Below, one piece after another: positions 37,694-46,370 of a DNA stretch of 64,000 bases; position 1 is the stretch's first letter; every line of letters begins with the position of its first letter. The DNA lies in assembly GCF_002979975.1 (NCBI RefSeq), contig NZ_PCQD01000003.1:62001-126000 (forward strand), written 5' to 3'. The notes beneath the pieces are model-generated. The model did no database searches. It was not told where the DNA came from and saw only the letters and a program-made list of their open reading frames with translations. Position numbers and translations under genes: made by a program. This DNA comes from Pseudomonas sp. MYb185. Its GTDB lineage: Bacteria; Pseudomonadota; Gammaproteobacteria; Pseudomonadales; Pseudomonadaceae.

Positions 37694-38758
37694 ATGCAGA
37701 AGTGGAGCGATCGCCCGCCAAGCGAGGATGCAATTGATGTCCTGCTCAAGACATCTCCCGTCTTTCTCCGGGCATATGGGTCTCTGCTCACGAAAATACT
37801 GCCGCCGCTCTCCGGGTTCGGCATCTTTTTACTGTACTTCTACCGAAACCACTTTTATCCCAGCTTCGATCTGTTCCAATTCTCGTCGTTACTGTTGGCG
37901 GCAGCATGCATTGGCTTCGCCATTGTTGGTGGAGTGGTTTTTACGATGGTCGCTCCCGGTGCTGCTCTTTTCCACTGGTTTCTCAATACGAAGAAGGTCA
38001 AGGAAGAAGTTGTCTATGCGATGCGCTACTCGGAAGGTGCGCGCACAAAAGCTGTTCGACAACTTGTAATGCTGGCGTATTTTGGACCTTTTAGCCTGGT
38101 CGGCCTCGGCATGGTGACAGCAATACTACTTGAGCCGAGCCTTTTCACGATGACCGTTCTGCTATGGCCCATCCTCGTCGCGCTGGGCTTCGGCATTGCC
38201 CTGCAGATCCGGCTCGACCTGCCTCCCTGGAGTTTCTTCCATTACGGTTGGTCGAGCTATATAGCGCTTATGATTTTTGTTGTCTTGCTCTCGACCATCT
38301 TGCAGAGCAGTTTGCCGATCATAGATAAGCTGAACAACAGCTGGCATTACCCGATCCTGTGGGCGATTCCCTTGGTCATCGCCATTATGGTGTCGATCTG
38401 TTCGATGGCGCATTTTGCGAGCTGGAGTGCGGCAATCTATTTCGGCCTGTTTTTTGGGCTACTCCTGGCTGGCTACAGCGGCTTGCTCACTACGGTTCCT
38501 GAAAAAACGATCAAGAGCCTGGGGCTCGGAGCATACGACGCGGAGATGATCATCCTCGATCCGGTGTTCTGCCACCGCGACCTTAGCGAACTAGGGATTG
38601 CTGAAGACTGTACGTTGCGAAACGTCCATGTAGTTTGGTCGTTCGGCGAGGCAATCGTGCTCCGCCCTGCGCTTAATGAGCCATATCAGATCCAGATCCC
38701 AACCACATTCGTTCGGTCTCTCGTCCAGTCAACTGGCCCTAGTCCTCAAAGCCAGTGA
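37694..38758 (+). CDS. Multi-pass membrane protein of unknown function
   Basis: A 354-residue protein with about seven to eight hydrophobic helices between residues 30 and 275 and a cytosolic-looking C-terminal tail of about 75 residues. I recognise no family motif. ATG 37694 is preceded by AAGGA at good spacing. It is divergent from the HNH gene with about 98 bp between starts, and forms the right edge of the accessory region before tenA. Composition is moderate, less AT-rich than the reverse transcriptases. Confidence 0.75.
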   Translation: MQKWSDRPPSEDAIDVLLKTSPVFLRAYGSLLTKILPPLSGFGIFLLYFYRNHFYPSFDLFQFSSLLLAAACIGFAIVGGVVFTMVAPGAALFHWFLNTKKVKEEVVYAMRYSEGARTKAVRQLVMLAYFGPFSLVGLGMVTAILLEPSLFTMTVLLWPILVALGFGIALQIRLDLPPWSFFHYGWSSYIALMIFVVLLSTILQSSLPIIDKLNNSWHYPILWAIPLVIAIMVSICSMAHFASWSAAIYFGLFFGLLLAGYSGLLTTVPEKTIKSLGLGAYDAEMIILDPVFCHRDLSELGIAEDCTLRNVHVVWSFGEAIVLRPALNEPYQIQIPTTFVRSLVQSTGPSPQSQ

Positions 38759-38827
38759 TGACGTCTTGTTTGCCTCACCAGCATGGAGAGCCACACTGAG
38801 CTGCGCAAGCAGCTCAGTCCCCGTGAC

Positions 38828-39496
38828 TCACATCCGCTGATTCAACCCCATATCCCAGAAATCAATCTCCAGCCGGGTAGCATCACGGAAGATGCGCACC
38901 AATTGCTCGAAACGGCGTGGTGAGACATCCGCCAGTTCGCGGTTCAGCCAGTCGATTTCCGCGGCGGTGGCGTTCTGGAATTCCTCGCTTTCGTACATGC
39001 TGATCCAGGCCTCGTAGGGGTTGTTTTCCCCGCGCTGGGTTTCACTGCGGCTGTTCAGCCATTGGGCGACCTGCCCATAACCCACCAGGCAGGGGGCCAG
39101 CGCCACGTGCAGGTCCAGCAGGTCGCCGCGGTTGCCGGTATCCAGCACGTAGCGGGTGTAGGCCATGGTCGCGCGGGCCTCGGGCAGCGCCTGCAGCTCC
39201 TGCTCGGAAATACCCCACTGCTGGCAGTACTGGATGTGCAGCCCCAGCTCCAGATCCACTATCGCCTCCAGGCCGGCCTTGGCCTGGCGCAGGTCCTCCA
39301 GGGTGGGGCTTTTGTAGGCGGCCAGGGCGAAGGCGCGGGCGAACTGGATAAGGAACAGATAGTCCTGCTTCAGGTAGTGACGGAAGGCATCGGCGGCCAG
39401 GGTGCCGTCGCCCAGTTGCCGGACGAAGTCATGCTGAATATAGGCGTCCCACTCGCTCTGGCACGCCTGGTAAAGCTGGTCGAAGCTGAAGGCCAT
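38828..39496 (-). CDS. tenA: TenA/thiaminase II family protein
   Basis: A 222-residue cytosolic helical enzyme that hydrolyses aminopyrimidines so that damaged thiamine can be salvaged. The active-site Cys is in ALAPCLVGYGQV, and the C-terminal Glu in RLEIDFWDMGL. The start MAFSFDQLYQACQSEWDAYIQHDFV at ATG 39496 fits the family. No TPP riboswitch is evident upstream and no thiamine genes adjoin. Confidence 0.92.
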   Translation of the reverse strand: MAFSFDQLYQACQSEWDAYIQHDFVRQLGDGTLAADAFRHYLKQDYLFLIQFARAFALAAYKSPTLEDLRQAKAGLEAIVDLELGLHIQYCQQWGISEQELQALPEARATMAYTRYVLDTGNRGDLLDLHVALAPCLVGYGQVAQWLNSRSETQRGENNPYEAWISMYESEEFQNATAAEIDWLNRELADVSPRRFEQLVRIFRDATRLEIDFWDMGLNQRM

Positions 39497-39573
39497 CTTT
39501 ATCTCTCTGATTTGAAAAGATTTTACAGGTGGCAGATACCATAGCCGGTCAGCCGGTGAAAGCAATACACCGC

Positions 39574-39882
39574 CTAGAAATGCCTGACCAACGCCGCTGC
39601 GACTATGCCAGCAGCGATGGCGGGCAAGGGTTTGCGCAGCAGCAGCATGATGGTTGCGGTGGTCAGCAACGCCAGCCGTGCCCCATTGTCCCCACTGACC
39701 GCCAGGGGCGCGAGCAGTGCCACCAGCACCGACCCGGACATGGCCTGAATGAACCGCGTCACCCGGTCACTGATGGGCACGAAGGACATCACATACACCC
39801 CACCCCAGCGGGTTGCCAGTGTCACCAGGGCCATGACCAGGACGATGACCAGCGCCCCGGTACCTGTGGTGCTGATGTTCAT
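39574..39882 (-). CDS. azlD: AzlD-family branched-chain amino acid exporter subunit
   Basis: A 102-residue inner-membrane protein with four hydrophobic helices, including LVTLATRWGGVYVM and FIQAMSGSVLVALLAPLAV. It is the small partner of AzlC in exporters of branched-chain amino acids and analogues. The start overlaps the azlC stop by four bases, showing translational coupling. Confidence 0.87.
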   Translation of the reverse strand: MNISTTGTGALVIVLVMALVTLATRWGGVYVMSFVPISDRVTRFIQAMSGSVLVALLAPLAVSGDNGARLALLTTATIMLLLRKPLPAIAAGIVAAALVRHF

Positions 39883-40589
39883 CGCTGCTTGCCCCCGCGG
39901 ATCATGCCGGCCATGCCGCCCGCCAGCGCGCCCACCACGACATGGCTGTTTTCCGGCAGGTACCAGTACGCCAACAGCGAAGCGATGGCGGCAATGCTCC
40001 AGATGACCAGCATCCGCAGGTTTCTTTCGCCGCCCACCACCATGGCCAGCAGGAAGCAGCCCATGACCATATCCAGACCCAGGCTCGCCGGATCACTGAT
40101 GGCGTTGCCAAAATGGATGCCAAGCCAGGTGCCGACTATCCAGAACGACCAGAGCGCCAGACCACCGCCCAACAGCAACCCCAACCCCGGCTCGCCGCGA
40201 CTGAATGCCTGCATGGACATGGCCCAGTTGGCATCCGATGCGGTCAACATCACGCCATAGCGCTGCGGCGCTGGCAGGTGGCGCAGCCAGGGATACAGGG
40301 TGGCGCCCATCAGCAGGTGGCGGGCGTTGATGGCGAACACCGTGAGCATCATGGTGAACAGCGGCATCTGCGTGCCCCACAGATCCAGCACCGCGAACTG
40401 GGAGGCGCCGGCAAATACCAGCGTGCTCATGCCGATGATGGTCGAGTCACTCAACCCGACCTGCGCTGCGGCCAGCCCGAAAGCGGCGCCGAAGACGATC
40501 ACGAACAGGGAAATCGGCGCCAGTTGCTTGAACCCCGACCAGACCAATGATCTATCGAGTTGATGCAGTTCCGTAGTCGCCTTTACCAA
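39879..40589 (-). CDS. azlC: AzlC-family branched-chain amino acid exporter subunit
   Basis: A 236-residue inner-membrane protein with about seven helices. The N-terminal PISLFVIVFGAAFGLAAAQVGLS and FAGASQFAVLDLWG are typical of the AzlC/YgaZ family. It starts with TTG 40589, chosen because GAGAGG lies six bases upstream and no ATG is nearby. Forms a two-gene unit with azlD. Confidence 0.88.
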   Translation of the reverse strand: MVKATTELHQLDRSLVWSGFKQLAPISLFVIVFGAAFGLAAAQVGLSDSTIIGMSTLVFAGASQFAVLDLWGTQMPLFTMMLTVFAINARHLLMGATLYPWLRHLPAPQRYGVMLTASDANWAMSMQAFSRGEPGLGLLLGGGLALWSFWIVGTWLGIHFGNAISDPASLGLDMVMGCFLLAMVVGGERNLRMLVIWSIAAIASLLAYWYLPENSHVVVGALAGGMAGMIRGGKQR

Positions 40590-40718
40590 TGTATACCTCT
40601 CGACCCGACGCTGACGCGGGCACTATGCACTGAGCATGATAACCATTCGATAGGCAAATAGTAGCGTACGGAGGATGACGGAAGGGCAGACCACCGCGAG
40701 CCTGCCCCGGCATCGCTG

Positions 40719-41711
40719 TCAGGTGCTTTCCACCGCCGCCTCCGGCGCTTCGGGGCGGCGGGCATAACGCTCGGCCAGCACCGCGCAGACCATCAACTGG
40801 ATCTGGTGGAACACCATCAGCGGCAGGATCATCGCGCCCATGGAGCCGCCGACGAACAGCACCTGGGCCATGGGTACGCCGGTGGCCAGGCTCTTCTTCG
40901 AGCCGGCGAACAGGATGGTGATGCGATCCTCGATACTGAACCCCATCCGCCGCGCCAGCATCTCGACCAGCAGCAGTACCACCGCCAGCAGTATGCAGCA
41001 GGCCACCACCAGGCCACCCAGTTGCAACAGCGGGATGCTGTGCCACAACCCTTCGACCACCGCCGCGCTGAACGCGCCGTAGACCACCAGCAGGATGGAG
41101 CCCTGATCCACGTTCTTCAGCCAGGTCTTGTTCTGTTCGACCCAGCTACCGATCCAGCGGCGGGCGATCTGCCCGGCGATGAACGGCAACAGCAGCTGCA
41201 CGGTGATCTGGCCGATCGCGCCCAGGGTGTCGCCGCTGCCGGCATCGGCACCGAGCAGCAGCATGACCAGCAGCGGGGTGACGAAGATACCCAGCAGGCT
41301 CGAGGTGGCCGCGCTGCACACCGCCGCCGCGACGTTGCCCCGGGCCAGGGAGGTAAAGGCAATCGCCGATTGCACCGTGGCCGGCAAGGCACACAGGAAC
41401 AGCATGCCCAGGTACAGCTCATGCCCCATCATCGGTGCCAGCACTGGCTTGAGTGCCAGCCCGAGCAGCGGGAACATGATGAAGGTACAACTGAATACCA
41501 CCAGGTGCAGGCGCCAATGGGTGGCACCGGCCCAGATCGCTTCGCGCGACAGCTTGGCGCCGTGCATGAAGAACAGCAGCGCAATCGCCAGGTTGGTGAT
41601 CCAGCCGAACACTACCGCCACCTGATCCCGGACCGGCAGCACGCTCGCCGCCACCATCACGGCGATCAGACAGAGGGTGAAGTTGTCGGGAATAAAACGA
41701 GGGCGAGCCAT
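40719..41711 (-). CDS. Bile acid:sodium symporter family transporter (YfeH/P7-like)
   Basis: A 330-residue inner-membrane protein with about ten helices of the SBF-like fold. FFMHGAKLSREAI, CALPATVQSAIAFTSLARGN and AGSKKSLATGVPMAQVLF are conserved in the YfeH branch, whose substrate is not established. ATG 41711 has AAGGAG nine bases upstream. A divergent AraC-type regulator gene starts 95 bp away and probably controls it. Confidence 0.88.
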   Translation of the reverse strand: MARPRFIPDNFTLCLIAVMVAASVLPVRDQVAVVFGWITNLAIALLFFMHGAKLSREAIWAGATHWRLHLVVFSCTFIMFPLLGLALKPVLAPMMGHELYLGMLFLCALPATVQSAIAFTSLARGNVAAAVCSAATSSLLGIFVTPLLVMLLLGADAGSGDTLGAIGQITVQLLLPFIAGQIARRWIGSWVEQNKTWLKNVDQGSILLVVYGAFSAAVVEGLWHSIPLLQLGGLVVACCILLAVVLLLVEMLARRMGFSIEDRITILFAGSKKSLATGVPMAQVLFVGGSMGAMILPLMVFHQIQLMVCAVLAERYARRPEAPEAAVEST

Positions 41712-41806
41712 GGCAACGATCTCCTTGGGCAACAGGCAGCTTGCGCTGATGGACGCTTGAGTCTACTGTCGGGCAAACTTTCTGGCTAACGCGATCAGGG
41801 CCCTCA

Positions 41807-42604
41807 ATGTCGAGAAACGGACACAACAGTCCCGTCCACCGTCCGGTACCACAGATGCAGCATCTGCCCCGTCCGCTGTTCGCCCGGGTCGAGTCGCTGT
41901 CGCGGCCGGCAGCCACCGACTGGCACAGCCATCCCTGGGCCCAGCTGTCCTATGCCACCCATGGTGTGCTGTCGGTGCACACCGCCAGCGGGCGCTTTCT
42001 TGCCCCACCGCAGCGGGCGATCCTGGTGCCGCCGGATGTACCCCATGCCGTGCTCAGCTCACCGCGCACCGAGATGCGCAGCCTGTATCTGGAGCCGCAC
42101 GTGGTGGAGTGGGCGGAGGATCACTGCGTGGTGCTGGAAATCACCCCGCTGCTGCGCGAGCTGATCAGCGCCTTTGGCGAGGTGCCGGCCGAGTACGCGA
42201 TCGATGGCCCGGATGCTCGGCTGGTCGAGGTGCTGCTGGATCAATTGCGGGTGGCGCCGCAAACCGGCCTGTTCCTGCCTTGGCCAAGCGACCCGCGGCT
42301 GCAAGCCCCCTGTGAACGGCTGTATCGCAACCCGGAGCACAGCGTCAGCCTGCAGCACTGGAGCCGCGAGCTGGGTCTCTCGGAAAAGACCCTGTCGCGG
42401 ATATTCCTGCGTGAAACCGGTATCAGCTTTCGCGCCTGGTACCAGCGGCTACGCCTGCTGCATGCCCTGCCGCTGCTGGACCAGGGCCACAGCGTGACCG
42501 ATGTGGCCCTGGCCTGCGGCTACGACTCCACCTCGGCCTTCATCGCCGCCTTTCGCCAGCAACTGGGCATGACCCCCGGCGCGCTGGCGGCCAAGGTTCG
42601 CTAG
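41807..42604 (+). CDS. AraC-family transcription regulator
   Basis: A 265-residue cytosolic regulator with an N-terminal cupin (about 35-110, DWHSHPWAQLSYATHG binding region) and a C-terminal double helix-turn-helix (about 170-262, LSEKTLSRIFLRETGISF and CGYDSTSAFIAAFRQQLGMTP). Size and layout match the NimR/YdaR-like group of AraC regulators that control neighbouring exporters. ATG 41807 is the first in-frame start. It faces the YfeH-like transporter, its likely target. Confidence 0.9.
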   Translation: MSRNGHNSPVHRPVPQMQHLPRPLFARVESLSRPAATDWHSHPWAQLSYATHGVLSVHTASGRFLAPPQRAILVPPDVPHAVLSSPRTEMRSLYLEPHVVEWAEDHCVVLEITPLLRELISAFGEVPAEYAIDGPDARLVEVLLDQLRVAPQTGLFLPWPSDPRLQAPCERLYRNPEHSVSLQHWSRELGLSEKTLSRIFLRETGISFRAWYQRLRLLHALPLLDQGHSVTDVALACGYDSTSAFIAAFRQQLGMTPGALAAKVR

Positions 42605-42647
42605 TCGAACTCAGGTGGGGGTCGATGCGAGCGGCCCCACCTACCAC

Positions 42648-43745
42648 TCACGGCTTGATGGCAACCTTGAGCACACCATCGCGCTGGTTGGCGAACAGGT
42701 CATAGGCGTCGACGATCTTGTCCAGACCGTACTCGTGGGTCACCAGCACCCCCAGGTCCAGCCGGCTGGACGCCACTACGTTCATCAACCGGCGCATGCG
42801 TTCCTTGCCGCCGGGACAGAGTGCGGTGTTGATGCGGTGATCGCCCAGCCCAGCGGCAAAGGCACCCAGCGGAATGCTCAGATCCTCGGAGTACACCCCC
42901 AGACTGGACAATGTGCCGCCGGGTTTGAGTACCTGCAGCGACTGACTGAAGGTCTGCTGGGTACCCAGGGCTTCGATGGACGAGTCCGCGCCACGCCCGC
43001 CGGTGAGCTTCATCACCTCCTCGACCACATCGCCGTTACGGAAGTTTAGGGTGATATCGGCACCCAACTGCTGGGCGATGCCGAGACGGTGGTCATTGCC
43101 GTCCACCGCGATGATGGTGGTCGCACCCAGCAGCCGCGCGCCAGCGGTGGCGCACAGGCCGATCGGGCCCTGGGCGAAGATCACCACGGTATCACCGATG
43201 CGGATATTGGCATTTTCCGCGCCCTTGAAGCCGGTGGACATGATGTCCGGGCACATCAGCACCTGCTCATCGGTCAGGCCATCGGGGATCGGCGCCAGGT
43301 TGGCCTGGGCATCGGGCACCAGCACGTACTCGGCCTGGGTACCATCGATCAGGTTGCCGAAGCGCCAGCCAGCGGTGGCCTTGTAGCCATGACAGCCACA
43401 GCGGCCATCGGCGGTCAGATAGCTGCCATCCTGCGATGCCACCCCATCCTGGGCGGCATAGGAATTGAAGTTCGGGCAGATGGCCCCGGCAATCACGCGC
43501 TGGCCTTCCTGGTAGCCTTGCACGGCGCTGCCGAGTTTCTCGATCACGCCCACCGGCTCATGACCGACGGTCAAACCCTTGGCCACGGGATATTCACCCT
43601 TGAGAATATGGATATCCGTGCCGCAGATGGTGGTCGTGGTAATGCGAATCAGCGCGTCGTTGGGACCGACGTCGGGGATGGGCTTGTCAGCCAGTTCGAT
43701 ACGTCCGGGCTCGACAAATATTGCCGCCCTCATCATCTCAGCCAT
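42648..43745 (-). CDS. Zinc-dependent alcohol dehydrogenase family protein
   Basis: A 365-residue medium-chain dehydrogenase. Catalytic zinc ligands lie in ICGTDIH and GHEPVG, and the nucleotide fold in FAQGPIGLCATAGARLLGA. The segment between (NFNSYAAQDGVAS..GRCGCHGYKATAGW) lacks the four closely spaced cysteines of the structural zinc site, as in the isopropanol/2-alcohol dehydrogenase branch. The cofactor is likely NAD(P), and the substrate is a short secondary alcohol or similar. It is monocistronic. Confidence 0.87.
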   Translation of the reverse strand: MAEMMRAAIFVEPGRIELADKPIPDVGPNDALIRITTTTICGTDIHILKGEYPVAKGLTVGHEPVGVIEKLGSAVQGYQEGQRVIAGAICPNFNSYAAQDGVASQDGSYLTADGRCGCHGYKATAGWRFGNLIDGTQAEYVLVPDAQANLAPIPDGLTDEQVLMCPDIMSTGFKGAENANIRIGDTVVIFAQGPIGLCATAGARLLGATTIIAVDGNDHRLGIAQQLGADITLNFRNGDVVEEVMKLTGGRGADSSIEALGTQQTFSQSLQVLKPGGTLSSLGVYSEDLSIPLGAFAAGLGDHRINTALCPGGKERMRRLMNVVASSRLDLGVLVTHEYGLDKIVDAYDLFANQRDGVLKVAIKP

Positions 43746-43897
43746 GGGAGTCGCTCCTGACAGTGGATAGGGAACAGCCTTCTGTATTGCACAGAATCCA
43801 CTACAGATTAGGTCAGTTCCCGCAACATGGAGCTGATCTGGGTCAAGTACCGGCAGCGCGGTGAGTCAAGATGAGGCTCGACGGCCCGTCCGCAGGC

Positions 43898-43915
43898 GTA
43901 GCACCGGGGCGCTAC
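43898..43915. repeat. GTAGC palindrome, degenerate copy
   Basis: GTAGC (43898-43902) and GCTAC (43911-43915) around a GC-rich loop, followed by ACACCCC as in the better copies at 19851 and 57417. It lies in the 253-bp gap between the uvrD stop and the zinc alcohol dehydrogenase start. A nearby CCGAGC..CTCGG hairpin (about 43949-43964) is also present. Confidence 0.4.
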
Positions 43916-43998
43916 ACCCCGCCGGGGCTGCAGAATGCACGGCTGGCCGAGCTGGAACTCGGCCCCGTACCTGTCGCAGGATCGGTGTATAGGAAGCG

Positions 43999-46179
43999 TT
44001 AGATCGCCTCCAGCTTGGCGTAACTCACCATCAGCCACTTGCTGCCTTCATCATCGAAGTTCACCTGGATGCGTGCCTGGGCGCCCTGGCCCTCGTAGTT
44101 GAGCACCACGCCCTCGCCGAACAGCGAGTGCATGACCCGCTGGCCGAGGGCGAAGCCGGTGCTCTCGGTGGCTTCCTGGGCGAACATGCTGCCCTTGCCC
44201 TTGGCGGGACCGAAGGGACGGCTGACCGTGTTGCCCAGGCGCACCTCGCGGATCAGCTCGGCGGGCACTTCGCGAACGAAGCGCGAGACCTTGTTGAAGG
44301 TTTCGCTGCCGTACAGCCGGCGGGTTTCCGCCCAGGTGATGATCAACTGCTGCATGGCACGGGTGATGCCGACGTAGGCCAGGCGGCGTTCCTCTTCCAG
44401 GCGGCCCGGTTCTTCCAGGCTCATCTTGTGCGGGAACAGCCCCTCCTCCATGCCCGCGAGGAACACCAGCGGGAATTCCAGACCCTTGGCACTGTGCAGG
44501 GTCATCAGCTGGACGCTGTCCTCGAAACGGTCGGCCTGGGTTTCACCGGCTTCCAGTGAGGCGTGGGCGAGGAAGGCCAGCAGGGTATCGCCGTCTTCCT
44601 CCTCGTCGGCCATGTCGTTCTCGAAGGCGCGGGCAGCGGAGACCAGTTCCTCGAGGTTTTCCACCCGGGCCTGGGCCTTCTCGCCCTTCTCATTCTCGTG
44701 GAAGGCCAGCAGGCCACTGTGTTCGATGACCTGCTGGGCCATGCTGTACAACGGCACGCCCTCGACCCGCTCGGCGAGTTGCTCGATCAATTGCATGAAG
44801 GTCTGCACGGCGTTGGCGGCGCGACCCGGCAGGCCCTTGTTGTCGAGCAGGTCGCAACCGGCCTGCCACAGCGAGACGTCCTGCTGGCGGGCGTGCTGAC
44901 GCAGGGCCTCGACGGTCTTGTCGCCGATGCCGCGGGTCGGCACGTTGATGATGCGTTCCAGCGCGCCGTCATCACCACGGTTGGCGATCAGGCGCATGTA
45001 GGCCATGGCGTTCTTGATCTCGGCCCGCTCGAAGAAGCGCTGGCCACCATAGATACGATAGGGGATGGCGGCGCGCAACAGGGCCTCCTCCAGCACCCGG
45101 GACTGGGCGTTGGAGCGATAGAGGATGGCGATCTCGCTGCGGCTCAGCCCCTCACCGACCGCCTCGCTGATACGGTCGACGATGAAGCGCGCTTCATCCT
45201 GCTCGTTGAAGCCGGCATACAGGGCAATGGCTTCGCCATCGTTACCGTCGGTCCACAGTTCCTTGCCCATGCGCCCGGCATTATGGGTGATCAGAGCGTT
45301 GGCGGCCTTGAGGATGGTGGCGGTGGAACGGTAGTTCTGTTCCAGGCGGATCAGCTCGGCAGCCGGGTAGTCCTGCTGGAACTGCTGGATGTTCTCGATG
45401 CGCGCGCCGCGCCAGCCGTAGATCGACTGGTCGTCGTCGCCGACCACCATCAGGCTCGGGCTGTTGCCGGCAATCAGTCGCAGCCAGGCGTACTGCACCG
45501 CGTTGGTATCCTGGAACTCGTCGACCAGCAGGTGGCGGAAGCGCGCCTGGTATTGTTCACGCAGCGGCTGGTTGTCGCGCCACAATTCCAGCGAACGCAG
45601 CAGCAGTTCGGCGAAATCGACCACCCCGGCGCGGGCGCAGGCCTCCTCGTAGGCCTGGTAGATGCGCAGCATGGTGGTCAGGAACAGGTCACCGGCAGCC
45701 TGGATATGCTGCGGGCGCAGGCCCTCGTCCTTCTGGCCGTTGATCCACCACTGCGCCTGGCGCGGCGCCCACTGGTTCTCGTCCAGCCCCAGCTCGCGGA
45801 TCACCCGCTTGACCAGCCGCAGCTGGTCGTCGCTGTCGAGAATCTGGAATTGCTCGGCCAGACCGGCCTCGCGCCAGTGGGCGCGCAGCAGGCGATGGGC
45901 CAGGCCGTGGAAGGTGCCGACCCACATGCCCTGGGGCGAGATGCCGAGCAGTTGCTCGATGCGCTGGCGCATCTCGGCAGCCGCCTTGTTGGTGAAGGTG
46001 ACCGAGAGGATGCTCCAGGGCGAGGCCTTTTCCACCTCCACCAGCCAGGCGATACGGTGTACCAGCACCCGGGTCTTGCCGGAGCCGGCGCCAGCCAGCA
46101 CCAGTTGCTGGCCGGGGGTGGCGGTGACCGCCTGGCGCTGGGCGTCGTTGAGCGAATTGAGCAAATGAGAGATATCCAT
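43999..46179 (-). CDS. uvrD: DNA helicase II UvrD
   Basis: A 726-residue SF1A 3'-5' helicase for nucleotide excision and mismatch repair. Walker A is GAGSGKTRVL near residue 29, Walker B LLVDEFQDTN and motif III GDDDQSIYGWRGA; the C-terminal FGEGVVLNYEGQGAQARIQVNF is the UvrD/PcrA tail. ATG 46179 (MDISHLLNSLN) is used; an in-frame ATG at 46188 would add three residues. Confidence 0.96.
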   Translation of the reverse strand: MDISHLLNSLNDAQRQAVTATPGQQLVLAGAGSGKTRVLVHRIAWLVEVEKASPWSILSVTFTNKAAAEMRQRIEQLLGISPQGMWVGTFHGLAHRLLRAHWREAGLAEQFQILDSDDQLRLVKRVIRELGLDENQWAPRQAQWWINGQKDEGLRPQHIQAAGDLFLTTMLRIYQAYEEACARAGVVDFAELLLRSLELWRDNQPLREQYQARFRHLLVDEFQDTNAVQYAWLRLIAGNSPSLMVVGDDDQSIYGWRGARIENIQQFQQDYPAAELIRLEQNYRSTATILKAANALITHNAGRMGKELWTDGNDGEAIALYAGFNEQDEARFIVDRISEAVGEGLSRSEIAILYRSNAQSRVLEEALLRAAIPYRIYGGQRFFERAEIKNAMAYMRLIANRGDDGALERIINVPTRGIGDKTVEALRQHARQQDVSLWQAGCDLLDNKGLPGRAANAVQTFMQLIEQLAERVEGVPLYSMAQQVIEHSGLLAFHENEKGEKAQARVENLEELVSAARAFENDMADEEEDGDTLLAFLAHASLEAGETQADRFEDSVQLMTLHSAKGLEFPLVFLAGMEEGLFPHKMSLEEPGRLEEERRLAYVGITRAMQQLIITWAETRRLYGSETFNKVSRFVREVPAELIREVRLGNTVSRPFGPAKGKGSMFAQEATESTGFALGQRVMHSLFGEGVVLNYEGQGAQARIQVNFDDEGSKWLMVSYAKLEAI

Positions 46180-46370
46180 CGGCAGCATTCTACCGTGCCC
46201 CAGGCCAAGCCGAAAGGAACAGAGACTGCAACCGGTCCGCCGCGCATTTGTACCCGGTTGGGGCTGTGCCGGATCGGCGCTCTGGTGTATGGTTTGCCGA
46301 CGGATCGCTACGCACATGGAAGAGGCATGACAACAACGGATATCACGCAGCGACGCGGGTGCGCGGTAGC

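Noticed and set aside
39497-39573. TPP riboswitch before tenA
   Set aside because: The leader is short and lacks the conserved CUGAGA-type thi-box elements.
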